Translations under genes and position numbers: made by a program | The notes under the pieces: generated by a model | The model's input: the letters and a program-made list of their open reading frames with translations, nothing else | Told to the model about the DNA's origin: nothing | Databases searched by the model: none | Part shown: in pieces, positions 1-7,822 of the stretch | Layout: the number at the start of each line of letters is the position of its first letter | Position numbering within the stretch: the stretch's first letter is position 1 | NCBI GenBank assembly: GCA_947649875.1 | Contig: CANSTH010000005.1 | Coordinates: forward strand, 1 to 53,152 | Source of the DNA: an uncultured Parvibacter sp. | GTDB taxonomy: Bacteria > Actinomycetota > Coriobacteriia > Coriobacteriales > Eggerthellaceae | Direction: 5' to 3' | Length of the DNA stretch: 53,152 nt

Positions 1-54
1 GACAGAGCGGAGCGTCGAGCGCAGGCCTGTCGAACCGGCCCACCTCCGGGAGAG
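1..54. repeat. Intergenic inverted-repeat element, copy 1 (cut by window start)
   Basis: The segment at 13-54 matches 6411-6452 at 37 of 42 positions and 14170-14211 at 38 of 42. It carries the CGGCCCACCT right end of the family. The left end lies outside the window, so full length and terminal symmetry cannot be seen for this copy. It is followed at 64-81 by a perfect 7-bp stem-loop (GGAAACC, loop TACA, GGTTTCC). Copy 3 has a related but weaker AAGAA/TTCTT stem-loop at the equivalent place. Confidence 0.7.
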
Positions 55-165
55 CCTCTAAGCGGAAACCTACAGGTTTCCGAGTTCGCCCTTGTTAAGT
101 TGATCTGTAAAAACCCAGGACAACGGTTATATATGAGTAATCAAGTCCCCAATTGTCTGAAAGTG

Positions 166-174
166 TGATACTAT
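166..174 (+). promoter_or_regulatory. Extended -10 promoter for the histidine kinase
   Basis: The sequence TGATACTAT fits an extended -10 element (TGn followed by TACTAT). No convincing -35 hexamer is found at 16-18 bp, which is tolerated by extended -10 promoters. Transcription would begin near 181, giving a leader of about 70 nt before the kinase start. Confidence 0.4.
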
Positions 175-250
175 AGGGACGTTACCTTGCTGTCAACTTC
201 CCGAGAACTACCCGAAATGTCCCCTACGCACATGGGAAGAGATGAGACTT

Positions 251-1438
251 ATGAGCGAGCGGCGGTGCATTAACGGAGTTGAATCAAGCGCTGATTTAGC
301 GCGGTTGAGCCATGACTTGCGGACGCCCATGAATTCGATTACGGGATTCACCGAAATAGCTCTCGACCATTTGGACGATCCTGCCAAAGTGCAGGACTGC
401 TTGCGCAAAATCCTCGTCTCCGGCCAGCACATGACTGCCCTCATCAATGACATTCTCGATCAGGGCCGCCTTGAGAGCGGTAAAGTGTCAGTGGCTCATC
501 GCCCCTTCAGCCTGACGGATGTGGCGTCATGGGTGGTGGGCATGCTGCAGGTGCAGATGCTCCAGAAAGAGCTGGACTTCTCGCTAGATCTTTTCCATGT
601 GGCTCATAGCAATGTGGTAGGTGACGAGATTCGCCTCAAGCAGGTACTTCTGAACCTTGCCAGCAATGCGGTAAAGTTCACTCCTCCCCAAGGAAAGGTG
701 TCTCTGGCGTTTCGGGAGGATCAGGCGGCTGATGGGGCGACTTGGTTCACTTTTGAGGTTGCCGATACCGGCTGCGGCATGTCTCCCGAGTTCATGGACG
801 TGTTGTTCGAGCCATTCTCGCGTGAAAGCCTGCCCGCATCGCGTTCAGAAGAGGGGACCGGGCTTGGCATGGTGATAGCCAAGGGGCTGGTTGAGCTGAT
901 GGGTGGCACTATTTCCGTGAAAAGCCAGGTGGGGCAGGGAACCTCTGTTATCGTGCGGCTGCCGCTGCAGCTGCAAGACGATGCGGCGCCGGGTCAAGGG
1001 GAAGAGCTTGCCGCGCAGGTGGCCCCTGGCGCGGTGGAGGATGCGGCATCGTTTGCGGGGCGTCATGTGCTGGTGGCCGACGATGATGATCTTTCCCGCG
1101 AGCTCATGCGTGAACTTCTGGGACAGCATGGCATAACCATCACCGAGGCGGCCGATGGGCAGGAGGCGCTGGAAAAGGTGAAGTCCTCGGCCCCCCATGG
1201 GTTCGATGCCGTGTTGGTAGACATGCACATGCCCCAAATGGACGGCATTGCCGTTACCCAGGCCATCCGCTCGCTGGAGCGGGAAGACCTGGCCAACCTC
1301 CCCGTGATCGCCGTTTCCGCTGACAGCTTCCAGCAAGAGTGCGACCGTGCTCTCGCTTCAGGGCTAAACGCTTACGTGACCAAGCCGCTGGATAGCCGAC
1401 AGTTGCTGGATGTTCTGGGGCAGCACGTGGCGCAGTAA
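251..1438 (+). CDS. Hybrid histidine kinase/response regulator lacking a sensor domain
   Basis: Cytoplasmic two-component phosphorelay protein. A HisKA dimerisation domain comes first, with the phospho-acceptor His in LSHDLRTPMN about 20 residues from the N-terminus. An HATPase_c domain follows (N-box LLNLASNAVKF, G1 DTGCGM, G2 GTGLGM). The C-terminal receiver domain spans about residues 270-395 and has the acidic pocket ADDDD, phospho-Asp in VDMHMP and conserved Lys in VTKPL. The family normally has an input region of a hundred or more residues before HisKA; here fewer than 20 precede it. The protein is therefore either truncated or takes its signal from a partner. The ATG at 251 is preferred over the in-frame ATG at 242 because GGGAAGAG lies at proper spacing only for 251. 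No cognate output regulator with a DNA-binding domain is adjacent. Substrate and partner are unknown. Confidence 0.85.
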   Translation: MSERRCINGVESSADLARLSHDLRTPMNSITGFTEIALDHLDDPAKVQDCLRKILVSGQHMTALINDILDQGRLESGKVSVAHRPFSLTDVASWVVGMLQVQMLQKELDFSLDLFHVAHSNVVGDEIRLKQVLLNLASNAVKFTPPQGKVSLAFREDQAADGATWFTFEVADTGCGMSPEFMDVLFEPFSRESLPASRSEEGTGLGMVIAKGLVELMGGTISVKSQVGQGTSVIVRLPLQLQDDAAPGQGEELAAQVAPGAVEDAASFAGRHVLVADDDDLSRELMRELLGQHGITITEAADGQEALEKVKSSAPHGFDAVLVDMHMPQMDGIAVTQAIRSLEREDLANLPVIAVSADSFQQECDRALASGLNAYVTKPLDSRQLLDVLGQHVAQ

Positions 1439-1510
1439 CGCCTTCGTATCCCGCAACACGGTTCGGTATCGCCTGGCGGGGTGACGCTGGCAGTTGGCTA
1501 TCATCGGGCT

Positions 1511-4108
1511 ATGAAGTTGAGGGCCAACATACACAACATTTTCGCCATATTCGCGCGGGATATGAAGCGGCTGCTGCATAACCCCATTGCCCTTGTCATC
1601 GTGCTGGGGGTGTGCATCATGCCCTCTCTGTATGCTTGGTACACCATTGCGGCTGAATGGGACCCCTACAACAACACCGAGGCCATCAAGGTGGGGGTGG
1701 CCAATCTTGACGAGGGAGTCGACTCGCCTGAGGCGGGCCATTTAGACATTGGCGCTCAGGTGGTGGAGAAGCTCAAAGAGAATCACCAGTTGGGGTGGCA
1801 GTTCGTTACCGAGCAAGAGGCGCGTCAGCGAGTGGAGTCGGGAGAGTACTTCGCGTGTATTATCATCCCCAAAGATTTCAGCGCCGATTTTGCCTCTATC
1901 ACCAGCGGGTCGTTCACCAAGCCGCAGCTGGACTACTATGTGAACGAGAAGCTGTCGGGCGCAGCCCCCAAGATTACCGATGCTGGTGCAACGGCGTTGG
2001 AGAGCCAGATCAACCACAGCTTCATCTCTACCGTTACCGATGTCGTGATGAAAACGGTGCAAAAGCTGGGCTCATCCGTGCAGCAGAAGGCGGACGGCGC
2101 CGAGAGCAGTCTTTCCCGCGACTTGGAGCAGACGAAAGAGGCCATAGCGGCAACAAATCTCACCATTCAAGAGCTGCAACCCACGCTGCAGAAGTCCGAG
2201 GATGCGGTTAAATCGGCGGGCGATGCCTTCACCACCATCGAGAATGAGCTGCCTGGCGTGGAGGACGATTTGGCGCAAGCCAAAGATCAGGTGGCTCAAA
2301 TTCGCCAGAACCTTGCCCAGTACAGCGCTCGCGCTTCGGAGCAGATGACAGCCGGTCTTACAGCGCTGCGGCAGGTCGCGCTGGAATCCTCGGCAGCCAC
2401 TTCCTCTACAACTGCGCGGTTGCAGGAGATGCAAGGAGTGGTGGATGGCGCCATTGCCCAGGCCAGGAATTTGGTGCAGGAAAACGATCGGTTGATAACC
2501 GATTTGGCCCCGTACGGAGAGGGCAACGCTTCCATCGCTTCGATGATCTCCAGCTTGCAGGAGGCAAACAAGAATTTGTCGAGCACCATCGACCAGCTAA
2601 GCATTCTTTCCGATGACCTGTCGGCGGCTGTGAGCGCTGGCAGCCAGGCTGCCATTGCCGTAGACGATGCGGTAGCCAATGCTTCCTCGGCGCTGCAGGG
2701 GGCGTTGGATGCGCTGCAGGGTACGGTGGTTCCCAAGATGGAGGCCAGCTTGGGGGCGTTTTCCGAAGCGCTGGGCACGCTGCGAGGGGTGGTGGTAGCG
2801 CTCCGTCCGACAATTGAACAGGCAAAAGCAACCTTAGATCAGATGGGGCAAACGCTTGCCCAGGCTCGCGGTGCCACCGAAAACGCCAGCAGCTCGCTGG
2901 AAGCGGCTCAAGGGCAGCTGGAATCGTCCCTTACCGACATGAAGTCGCTATCTGGTTCGCAGTCGGTAAAGGAATTGGCGGAGTTTCTGGGGGTTGACGA
3001 TACCACGGTGGGAGACTTTTTGGCCTCGCCGGTGGCCTTGAAAACCATCCCGGTGTTTCCGGTTGCCAACTACGGGTCGGGGGTGGCCCCCTTCTTCACG
3101 AACCTGGCGCTTTGGGTGGCGGGCTTCATCCTCATGGCCATGATCCGATTGCGGGTAGACCCTACGGGGCTCCCTTCGCTCACCATCACGCAAGCCTATT
3201 TCGGCCGCTGGCTTACCTTCATGGTGCTGGGGCTGGTGCAGGGTCTCATCTGCTGCTGTGGCGATTTGGCGCTGGGCATCCAGTGCGAGCAACCGGCGCT
3301 ATTTGTGCTGGCCGGCGTGGTAACGGTGCTGGTGGACGTCAACCTTATGTACGCACTGGCCTATGCCATGAAGCATGTGGGGAAGGCCATCGCGGTTATT
3401 CTTCTCATCATGCAGATTCCCGGATCGTCGGGGATGTTTCCGGTGGAGATGATGCCGGCGTTCTTTCGCGCTATCCATCCGTGGCTGCCCTTCACGTACT
3501 CCATTGATGCTATGCGCCAGTCCATTGGGGGCCTGTACGGCATCTCGTACTGGGGGGACATCGGTGTGCTGCTGCTGTTCGTGCCAGTGGGACTGATCAT
3601 CGGGTTGGTGCTCGGACGCTACGCTTTCAATCTGAACATCCTGTTTGATGGCAAGCTGGCCGCTACTAACCTTTACGTGTGCGAGCAGGCCACCGGGCAG
3701 CTGCAACATCCGCGGTTTCGTATGCGTGCCATGATGCAAGCACTTTTGGACATGCCCGCTTATCGTGCGCAATTGCAGCAACGGGTAGAGAGGTTCCAGC
3801 GTGCCTACCCGTGGCTGAAGCGGGCAGGATGGGTGCTGATATTCGCCCAGCCTGTGGTCACCTTTGCCGTGATGGTGCTTTTGCAGGCCAACATAGAGAC
3901 CAAAGTGGTGCTGATGGTGATTATGGTGTGCGGCATCATCGCGGTGGACCTGTACCTGGTTTTCGTGGAATATCTGGACGAGAGCTTGCGAAGCAAGGAG
4001 AAAGTGGCGGGTCTTTCTGGCGAAGCGCTGGTGAGCGCGGTGCGTCGGGCAGTGCCGGCATCAGCTGGCGGCGTTGACGCGGAAGCGCGAGGGGGCGAGG
4101 GGCAATGA
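1511..4108 (+). CDS. YhgE/Pip-family membrane protein (first of pair)
   Basis: Member of the YhgE/phage-infection-protein (Pip) family, related to ABC-2-type permeases. One N-terminal TM helix (about residues 18-40) is followed by the family signature PSLYAWYTIAAEWDPY. A long extracellular region comes next; between about 200 and 500 it is Ala/Gln/Glu-rich and probably coiled coil. A block of five to six TM helices spans about 525-710, and two more helices near 770-825 precede a charged tail. That last pair is extra compared with the downstream paralogue. ATG 1511 gives the N-terminus normal for the family (MKLRANIHNIF); an in-frame GTG at 1481 would add ten unconvincing residues. The stop overlaps the next start (ATGA), so both proteins are probably made together. 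The cellular role of Pip proteins outside phage infection is poorly known; ESX/WXG-type secretion links exist for some relatives but no such genes are visible here. Confidence 0.85.
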   Translation: MKLRANIHNIFAIFARDMKRLLHNPIALVIVLGVCIMPSLYAWYTIAAEWDPYNNTEAIKVGVANLDEGVDSPEAGHLDIGAQVVEKLKENHQLGWQFVTEQEARQRVESGEYFACIIIPKDFSADFASITSGSFTKPQLDYYVNEKLSGAAPKITDAGATALESQINHSFISTVTDVVMKTVQKLGSSVQQKADGAESSLSRDLEQTKEAIAATNLTIQELQPTLQKSEDAVKSAGDAFTTIENELPGVEDDLAQAKDQVAQIRQNLAQYSARASEQMTAGLTALRQVALESSAATSSTTARLQEMQGVVDGAIAQARNLVQENDRLITDLAPYGEGNASIASMISSLQEANKNLSSTIDQLSILSDDLSAAVSAGSQAAIAVDDAVANASSALQGALDALQGTVVPKMEASLGAFSEALGTLRGVVVALRPTIEQAKATLDQMGQTLAQARGATENASSSLEAAQGQLESSLTDMKSLSGSQSVKELAEFLGVDDTTVGDFLASPVALKTIPVFPVANYGSGVAPFFTNLALWVAGFILMAMIRLRVDPTGLPSLTITQAYFGRWLTFMVLGLVQGLICCCGDLALGIQCEQPALFVLAGVVTVLVDVNLMYALAYAMKHVGKAIAVILLIMQIPGSSGMFPVEMMPAFFRAIHPWLPFTYSIDAMRQSIGGLYGISYWGDIGVLLLFVPVGLIIGLVLGRYAFNLNILFDGKLAATNLYVCEQATGQLQHPRFRMRAMMQALLDMPAYRAQLQQRVERFQRAYPWLKRAGWVLIFAQPVVTFAVMVLLQANIETKVVLMVIMVCGIIAVDLYLVFVEYLDESLRSKEKVAGLSGEALVSAVRRAVPASAGGVDAEARGGEGQ

Positions 4109-6261
4109 GCAATATCGTCAAGCTGTTCTTGATGGATGTGCGCTCGCTGGCGAAGAACGCCATCGCCCTCATTGTAACGGTGGGACTGGTGCTGGTGCCT
4201 CCGCTGTACGCCTGGTTTACCACGGCAGGGTTCTGGGATCCGTATGGCAACACCGACAATATAAAGGTGGCGGTGGTAAACAACGACCAAGGCTACCAGA
4301 GCACCCTTCTTCCCATGAAAGTTAATGCGGGCGGAACTATAGTGTCGCAGCTAAGGGCAAACGACCAGTTCGACTGGGAGTTTATGGGCGAAGGCGAAGC
4401 CATGGAGCAGCTGAAATCGGGTCAGTGCTATGCCGTGATTGTCATTCCAGACAGCTTTTCCGCCGACTTGATGACGGTGCTTTCCCGCCAGACGAAGACG
4501 GCAGACATCCTGTATTACACCAATCAACGCGAGAACGCCATTGCTCCGCGCGTTACCAGCGTGGGGGCTACAACGCTGGAAACGGACATCGACCAAGCCT
4601 TTACGGCCACGGTGAGTACGGTGGCGTTGGGGATGACCAACGATCTGTCTTCCTTCCTCTCGGGCGAGGGTGTCGAGAATTACGGAAGCGCCCTGGTGAC
4701 GCAGTTGGGACAGGTAATCGATCAGCTTGACGGTGCTGCCGAAGAGGCGCGCACCTTTGCCAGCCTTTCTGCCTCTACGGCGCAGTTGGCGAAAACATCG
4801 GCGGAGATATTGAACTCCCTGGGCTCTACCACCACCAACGTGGCGCCCTTAATGGACGAGACGCAAGAGGCCCTTGCCAGCGGCGCATCGGCATTGGAGG
4901 AAGCACAGCAGCTGGCTGACCAGGCATTCTCTTCGGCATCGGATGCCTTTGAGGGGCTAAGCGCCAAGGTAGATGCGGCGCTAGGGGCAGCGGATAAAGT
5001 GGAGGACGGTGCCTCCTCAACCCTAGACGCGGCTGCTGCCGACTTGGATGGGCTCGGGGAGGTGTACAAGGAGCTGCAAGAGGCCGTTGCAGCTGCAGAC
5101 CCCGATAGCCCGGTAGTGGGCCGGCTGGAAAGCGCCCGGGCATCGCTTGAGGCTCTGGCGGCGGATGTGAGGGACGCTGCCGCCACATTGCAGCAGCAGA
5201 AGGCGGCATCCCAGGCTCAACGGCAGAAGGTGCAGCAGAGTCTGGATGCCGCGCGGGATAGCCTCAAGAAAGCTCGGGATTCTTACGATAGTCAGCTGGA
5301 TGCCGATTTGTCCCGTCTCGGCGAAACGCTGGACCGGGCTCGTGAGGCCTCTGGCAAGCTGGCTTCCCAAATTGATTCCACTGCTTCCGGCCTGTCGAGC
5401 GCTTCTGCTTCCCTTGCCGACAATTTGGAAACGGTGCAGAAGTCACTTGAGGCCACTGCCGACAAGCTGGAGGAGTCGGCTCGCAACATGGAGGCTTCCC
5501 GCGAGCAGTTGTCTGCCGCCCTGGCCTCCGGCGATATGGACAAGGTGCGCAAGATGCTGGGAGATGATCCGGCTGCCATTGCCGATTTCCTCTCAGCTCC
5601 CACCCAACTGGTGCGTCATGCGGTATACCCAATGGCCAATAACGGCACTGCCATGTCGCCCTTCTACACCTCGCTGTCGCTATGGATCGGGGCATTGTTC
5701 ATGGTGGTGCTCACCCAAGTGCAACCCTCGACTGTTGTGCTGGCGAAGCTGCGCCGGCCCACCGCCAACCAAACCTTCCTGGGGCGTTTTGGGGTGTTTT
5801 GGCTGATGGGATCGCTGCAAGCGCTTATCGTATGCTTAGGCAACGTGTTCTTTTTGGGGATAGCCGTACAGCATTTTTGGCTGTATCTGCTATCGGGCCT
5901 GGTGACGGCTTTGGTGTTCGATGCAATTGTGTACACGCTCACCGTGTCGTTTGGCAACGTGGGCAAGGCCATTGCCATTGTCGCATTGGTGGCGCAGTTG
6001 GCTGGCAGCGGCGGCATATTGCCCGTGCAACTTTCCGGGCCTCTTTTCCAAGCAGTATATCCATGGCTGCCCATGACCTACGCCATGGCCGCTTTTCAGA
6101 GCACTATTGCCGGAATCTATGGCCACCAGCTGACTAGCGACTTGCTGTGTCTGCTAGCTTGGCTGATCCCCTGCCTGGTGTTGGGGCTGGTGCTGCGCCA
6201 CCCGGTCATCCGCTTCAATAACTTCATCATGAAGAAGCTAGACGAAACGAAATTGGTGTAA
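4105..6261 (+). CDS. YhgE/Pip-family membrane protein (second of pair)
   Basis: Paralogue of the preceding gene, joined to it by a 4-nt ATGA overlap. It has the same order: N-terminal TM helix (about 15-38), signature PPLYAWFTTAGFWDPYGN, an extracellular domain with the family pattern IKVAVVNNDQG, a long Ala/Ser/Asp-rich coiled-coil stretch (about 200-480), then five to six TM helices (about 505-700) containing the GNVGKAIAIV and YPWLPMTYA motifs also seen in the upstream protein. The length of 718 aa is typical. It ends with a short basic cytoplasmic tail. The two proteins may form a hetero-oligomer, which is an inference from their coupling. The gene is convergent with map; an inverted-repeat element fills the gap. 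Confidence 0.85.
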   Translation: MSNIVKLFLMDVRSLAKNAIALIVTVGLVLVPPLYAWFTTAGFWDPYGNTDNIKVAVVNNDQGYQSTLLPMKVNAGGTIVSQLRANDQFDWEFMGEGEAMEQLKSGQCYAVIVIPDSFSADLMTVLSRQTKTADILYYTNQRENAIAPRVTSVGATTLETDIDQAFTATVSTVALGMTNDLSSFLSGEGVENYGSALVTQLGQVIDQLDGAAEEARTFASLSASTAQLAKTSAEILNSLGSTTTNVAPLMDETQEALASGASALEEAQQLADQAFSSASDAFEGLSAKVDAALGAADKVEDGASSTLDAAAADLDGLGEVYKELQEAVAAADPDSPVVGRLESARASLEALAADVRDAAATLQQQKAASQAQRQKVQQSLDAARDSLKKARDSYDSQLDADLSRLGETLDRAREASGKLASQIDSTASGLSSASASLADNLETVQKSLEATADKLEESARNMEASREQLSAALASGDMDKVRKMLGDDPAAIADFLSAPTQLVRHAVYPMANNGTAMSPFYTSLSLWIGALFMVVLTQVQPSTVVLAKLRRPTANQTFLGRFGVFWLMGSLQALIVCLGNVFFLGIAVQHFWLYLLSGLVTALVFDAIVYTLTVSFGNVGKAIAIVALVAQLAGSGGILPVQLSGPLFQAVYPWLPMTYAMAAFQSTIAGIYGHQLTSDLLCLLAWLIPCLVLGLVLRHPVIRFNNFIMKKLDETKLV

Positions 6262-6308
6262 GGCTTTTCCCGATAAGGCATCAGCTCAGTTGATCGACCG
6301 CAAGCACA

Positions 6309-6451
6309 TCCCGGATGGGCCGATTCGGCAGGTCGGAGCGAGGTCCGGCCAAGCGGAGCGACGAGGAGACCCACTCGGGCGAAGCCCGAGTTGGCTCCGA
6401 CGGAGCGCAGCGTCGAGCGCAGGCCTGGCGAATCGGCCCACCTTTGGGAGG
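6309..6451. repeat. Intergenic inverted-repeat element, copy 2 (complete)
   Basis: The element has imperfect inverted ends: 6316-6332 and the reverse complement of 6424-6440 agree at 16 of 17 positions, and flanking TCCCGGA/GGGAG blocks extend the symmetry. The centre holds a perfect 8-bp stem with a GAA loop (6373-6391, ACTCGGGC/GCCCGAGT). It lies between two converging genes. There is no ORF inside, so if mobile it would be non-autonomous (MITE- or REP-like). Confidence 0.7.
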
Positions 6452-6463
6452 GAGTCGACTCTC

Positions 6464-7351
6464 TTACCAGCTCAGCAGCTCGTAACCGTCTTCGGTTATC
6501 ACAATCTGCACTTCCCATTGGGCGGTGGGCTGTCCATCGGCGGTGCGCACCGTCCAGCCATTGGGGTCGGACATGTCGATTTCCTGGGCACCCATGTTGA
6601 TCATGGGCTCGATGGTGAACATCAGGCCCGGCACTAGTATGGGACCGGTGCCCGCCTCGGTGACGAAGCTGACGAAGGGGTCTTCGTGGAACTCCAGCCC
6701 AATGCCGTGGCCGCCGAACTCGCGTACCACCGTGTAGCCGTGATCGTTGGCGTATTTTTGCACGGCGGCGCCCACGTCTCCCAGATGCCCCCAGGGCTTC
6801 ACCGCCTTCAGGCCCTCTTCCACTGCCTCCTTGGTGACCATCACTAAGTCCTGCAGCTGCGGGTCCACCTCGCCGATCATGAACATGCGGGAAGAGTCGG
6901 AGAAGTAGCCGTCCTTGATGGTGGAGCAGTCCACGTTTACGATATCGCCCTCTTTGAGCACTTCGTTCTCGGAGGGGATGCCGTGGCATACCACTTCGTT
7001 GATGGAGGTGCACACGCTCTTCGGGTAGCCCTCGTAGTTAAGTGGGGCGGGAATGGCGCCGTGCTCTACTGTGTATTGGTGTACCCACTGATCGATCTGC
7101 TCGGTGGTCACACCGGGGCCGATGCGCTCGGCCACGTAATCCAGTACCCCCACGTTCACCTCGGCCGATTTCTTCACGCCTTCGATGTCGGCCGCAGTTT
7201 TCAGCAGGCCGTGCTCGGGCACTTCCTCGCCGGCCATATACAGCTCCTCCAGCCGCTCGTCAAAATCCAAGTGGCATTTCTTGTATTTCTTGCCGCTACC
7301 GCACCAGCATTCGTCGTTTCGCCCTGGAAGAACCATTCCGTCAAAGCTCAT
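6464..7351 (-). CDS. map: Methionine aminopeptidase type I with N-terminal SEC-C motif
   Basis: Removes the initiator methionine from nascent proteins in the cytoplasm. The five metal ligands of the pita-bread fold can be placed: the two Asp in VDCSTIKDGYFSD, the His in GGHGIG, the Glu in FTIEPM and the Glu in QWEVQI. The first 30 residues carry a SEC-C zinc motif (CWCGSGKKYKKCH), thought to help docking near the ribosome exit in some type I enzymes. The start at 7351 (MSFDGMVLPGRNDE) is favoured over the longer frame to 7387 because a GAGAAGG ribosome site sits just upstream. Length of 295 aa fits SEC-C-containing MetAPs. The gene stands alone, not beside secY/adk/infA as in many bacteria. 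Confidence 0.95.
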   Translation of the reverse strand: MSFDGMVLPGRNDECWCGSGKKYKKCHLDFDERLEELYMAGEEVPEHGLLKTAADIEGVKKSAEVNVGVLDYVAERIGPGVTTEQIDQWVHQYTVEHGAIPAPLNYEGYPKSVCTSINEVVCHGIPSENEVLKEGDIVNVDCSTIKDGYFSDSSRMFMIGEVDPQLQDLVMVTKEAVEEGLKAVKPWGHLGDVGAAVQKYANDHGYTVVREFGGHGIGLEFHEDPFVSFVTEAGTGPILVPGLMFTIEPMINMGAQEIDMSDPNGWTVRTADGQPTAQWEVQIVITEDGYELLSW

Positions 7352-7396
7352 GGCCGCCTTCTCTCGCAATCGCTCAGTCAACCGCACAAGTTTACG

Positions 7397-7411
7397 GCGG
7401 TATACTACCGC
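7397..7411. promoter_or_regulatory. 15-bp palindrome upstream of map, candidate operator
   Basis: GCGGTA-TAC-TACCGC is a perfect palindrome with 6-bp arms, 46 bp upstream of the map start on the minus strand and flanked by TTT/AAA. Its position overlaps where the map promoter would be expected, suggesting a dimeric repressor site. The regulator is not known. Confidence 0.35.
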
Positions 7412-7502
7412 AAAAAGCTGTGCTTTTCATACCTCCCGACAAATCGCTGCCGAAAGGACTCTGTTCGGCATGCTGAGAGCTGCCTGCTTTGCATAGAGTT
7501 TC

Positions 7503-7577
7503 GTACCAGGACCCCCTGTTCTTGTCAGGAGGCCTTTCTTTTGCGGGCTTCCTGCCAAGAGCGAGGGGATTTGGTAC
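7503..7577 (+). ncRNA. Long stem-loop, candidate structured RNA
   Basis: Two 32-nt arms (7503-7534 and 7546-7577) pair without gaps around an 11-nt loop. Read as plus-strand RNA there are 24 Watson-Crick pairs, five G-U wobbles and three mismatches. On the minus strand the five wobbles become A-C mismatches, so the fold is better on the plus strand. There is no U-tract after it, so it is not a normal terminator. It matches no riboswitch family I recognise. It may be a small RNA, a leader element of the flippase gene, or a decayed MITE. Confidence 0.4.
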
Positions 7578-7822
7578 AGAGCGGGAACATCTGTGCGAGA
7601 ACGTTGAGGGCATTGCCCTATGCACGGATGGGCTGCAGGCGCTTTCACCCCTTAACAATTTGCTAGCGTTTGTGGCCGCCTGATGAAAGATTGTCCAAGG
7701 TGGTGCGCAAAATCCTATACTAGGAAGTTGTGTTTTTCGAGGGACGTCGAGGTGCCATAGGTCGTTGAGGTGTCTGACGCCTCCGCAGTGCAGAAGCGTA
7801 CAGGGAAGGCGAAGCGCGCATC

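Larger units (their letters stand above)
7352..7822. other. Non-coding gap of 471 nt between divergent genes
   Basis: No convincing gene is seen; ORFs here lack coding character. The gap holds a palindrome near the map promoter (7397-7411), a 75-nt long hairpin (7503-7577) and a promoter-like pair TTGTCC (7691-7696) with TATACT (7716-7721), spacing 19 bp, directed at the flippase gene. Confidence 0.5.

Noticed and set aside
1481-1510. Earlier GTG start for the first Pip protein
   Set aside because: Adds ten residues before the normal family N-terminus and has no better ribosome site.
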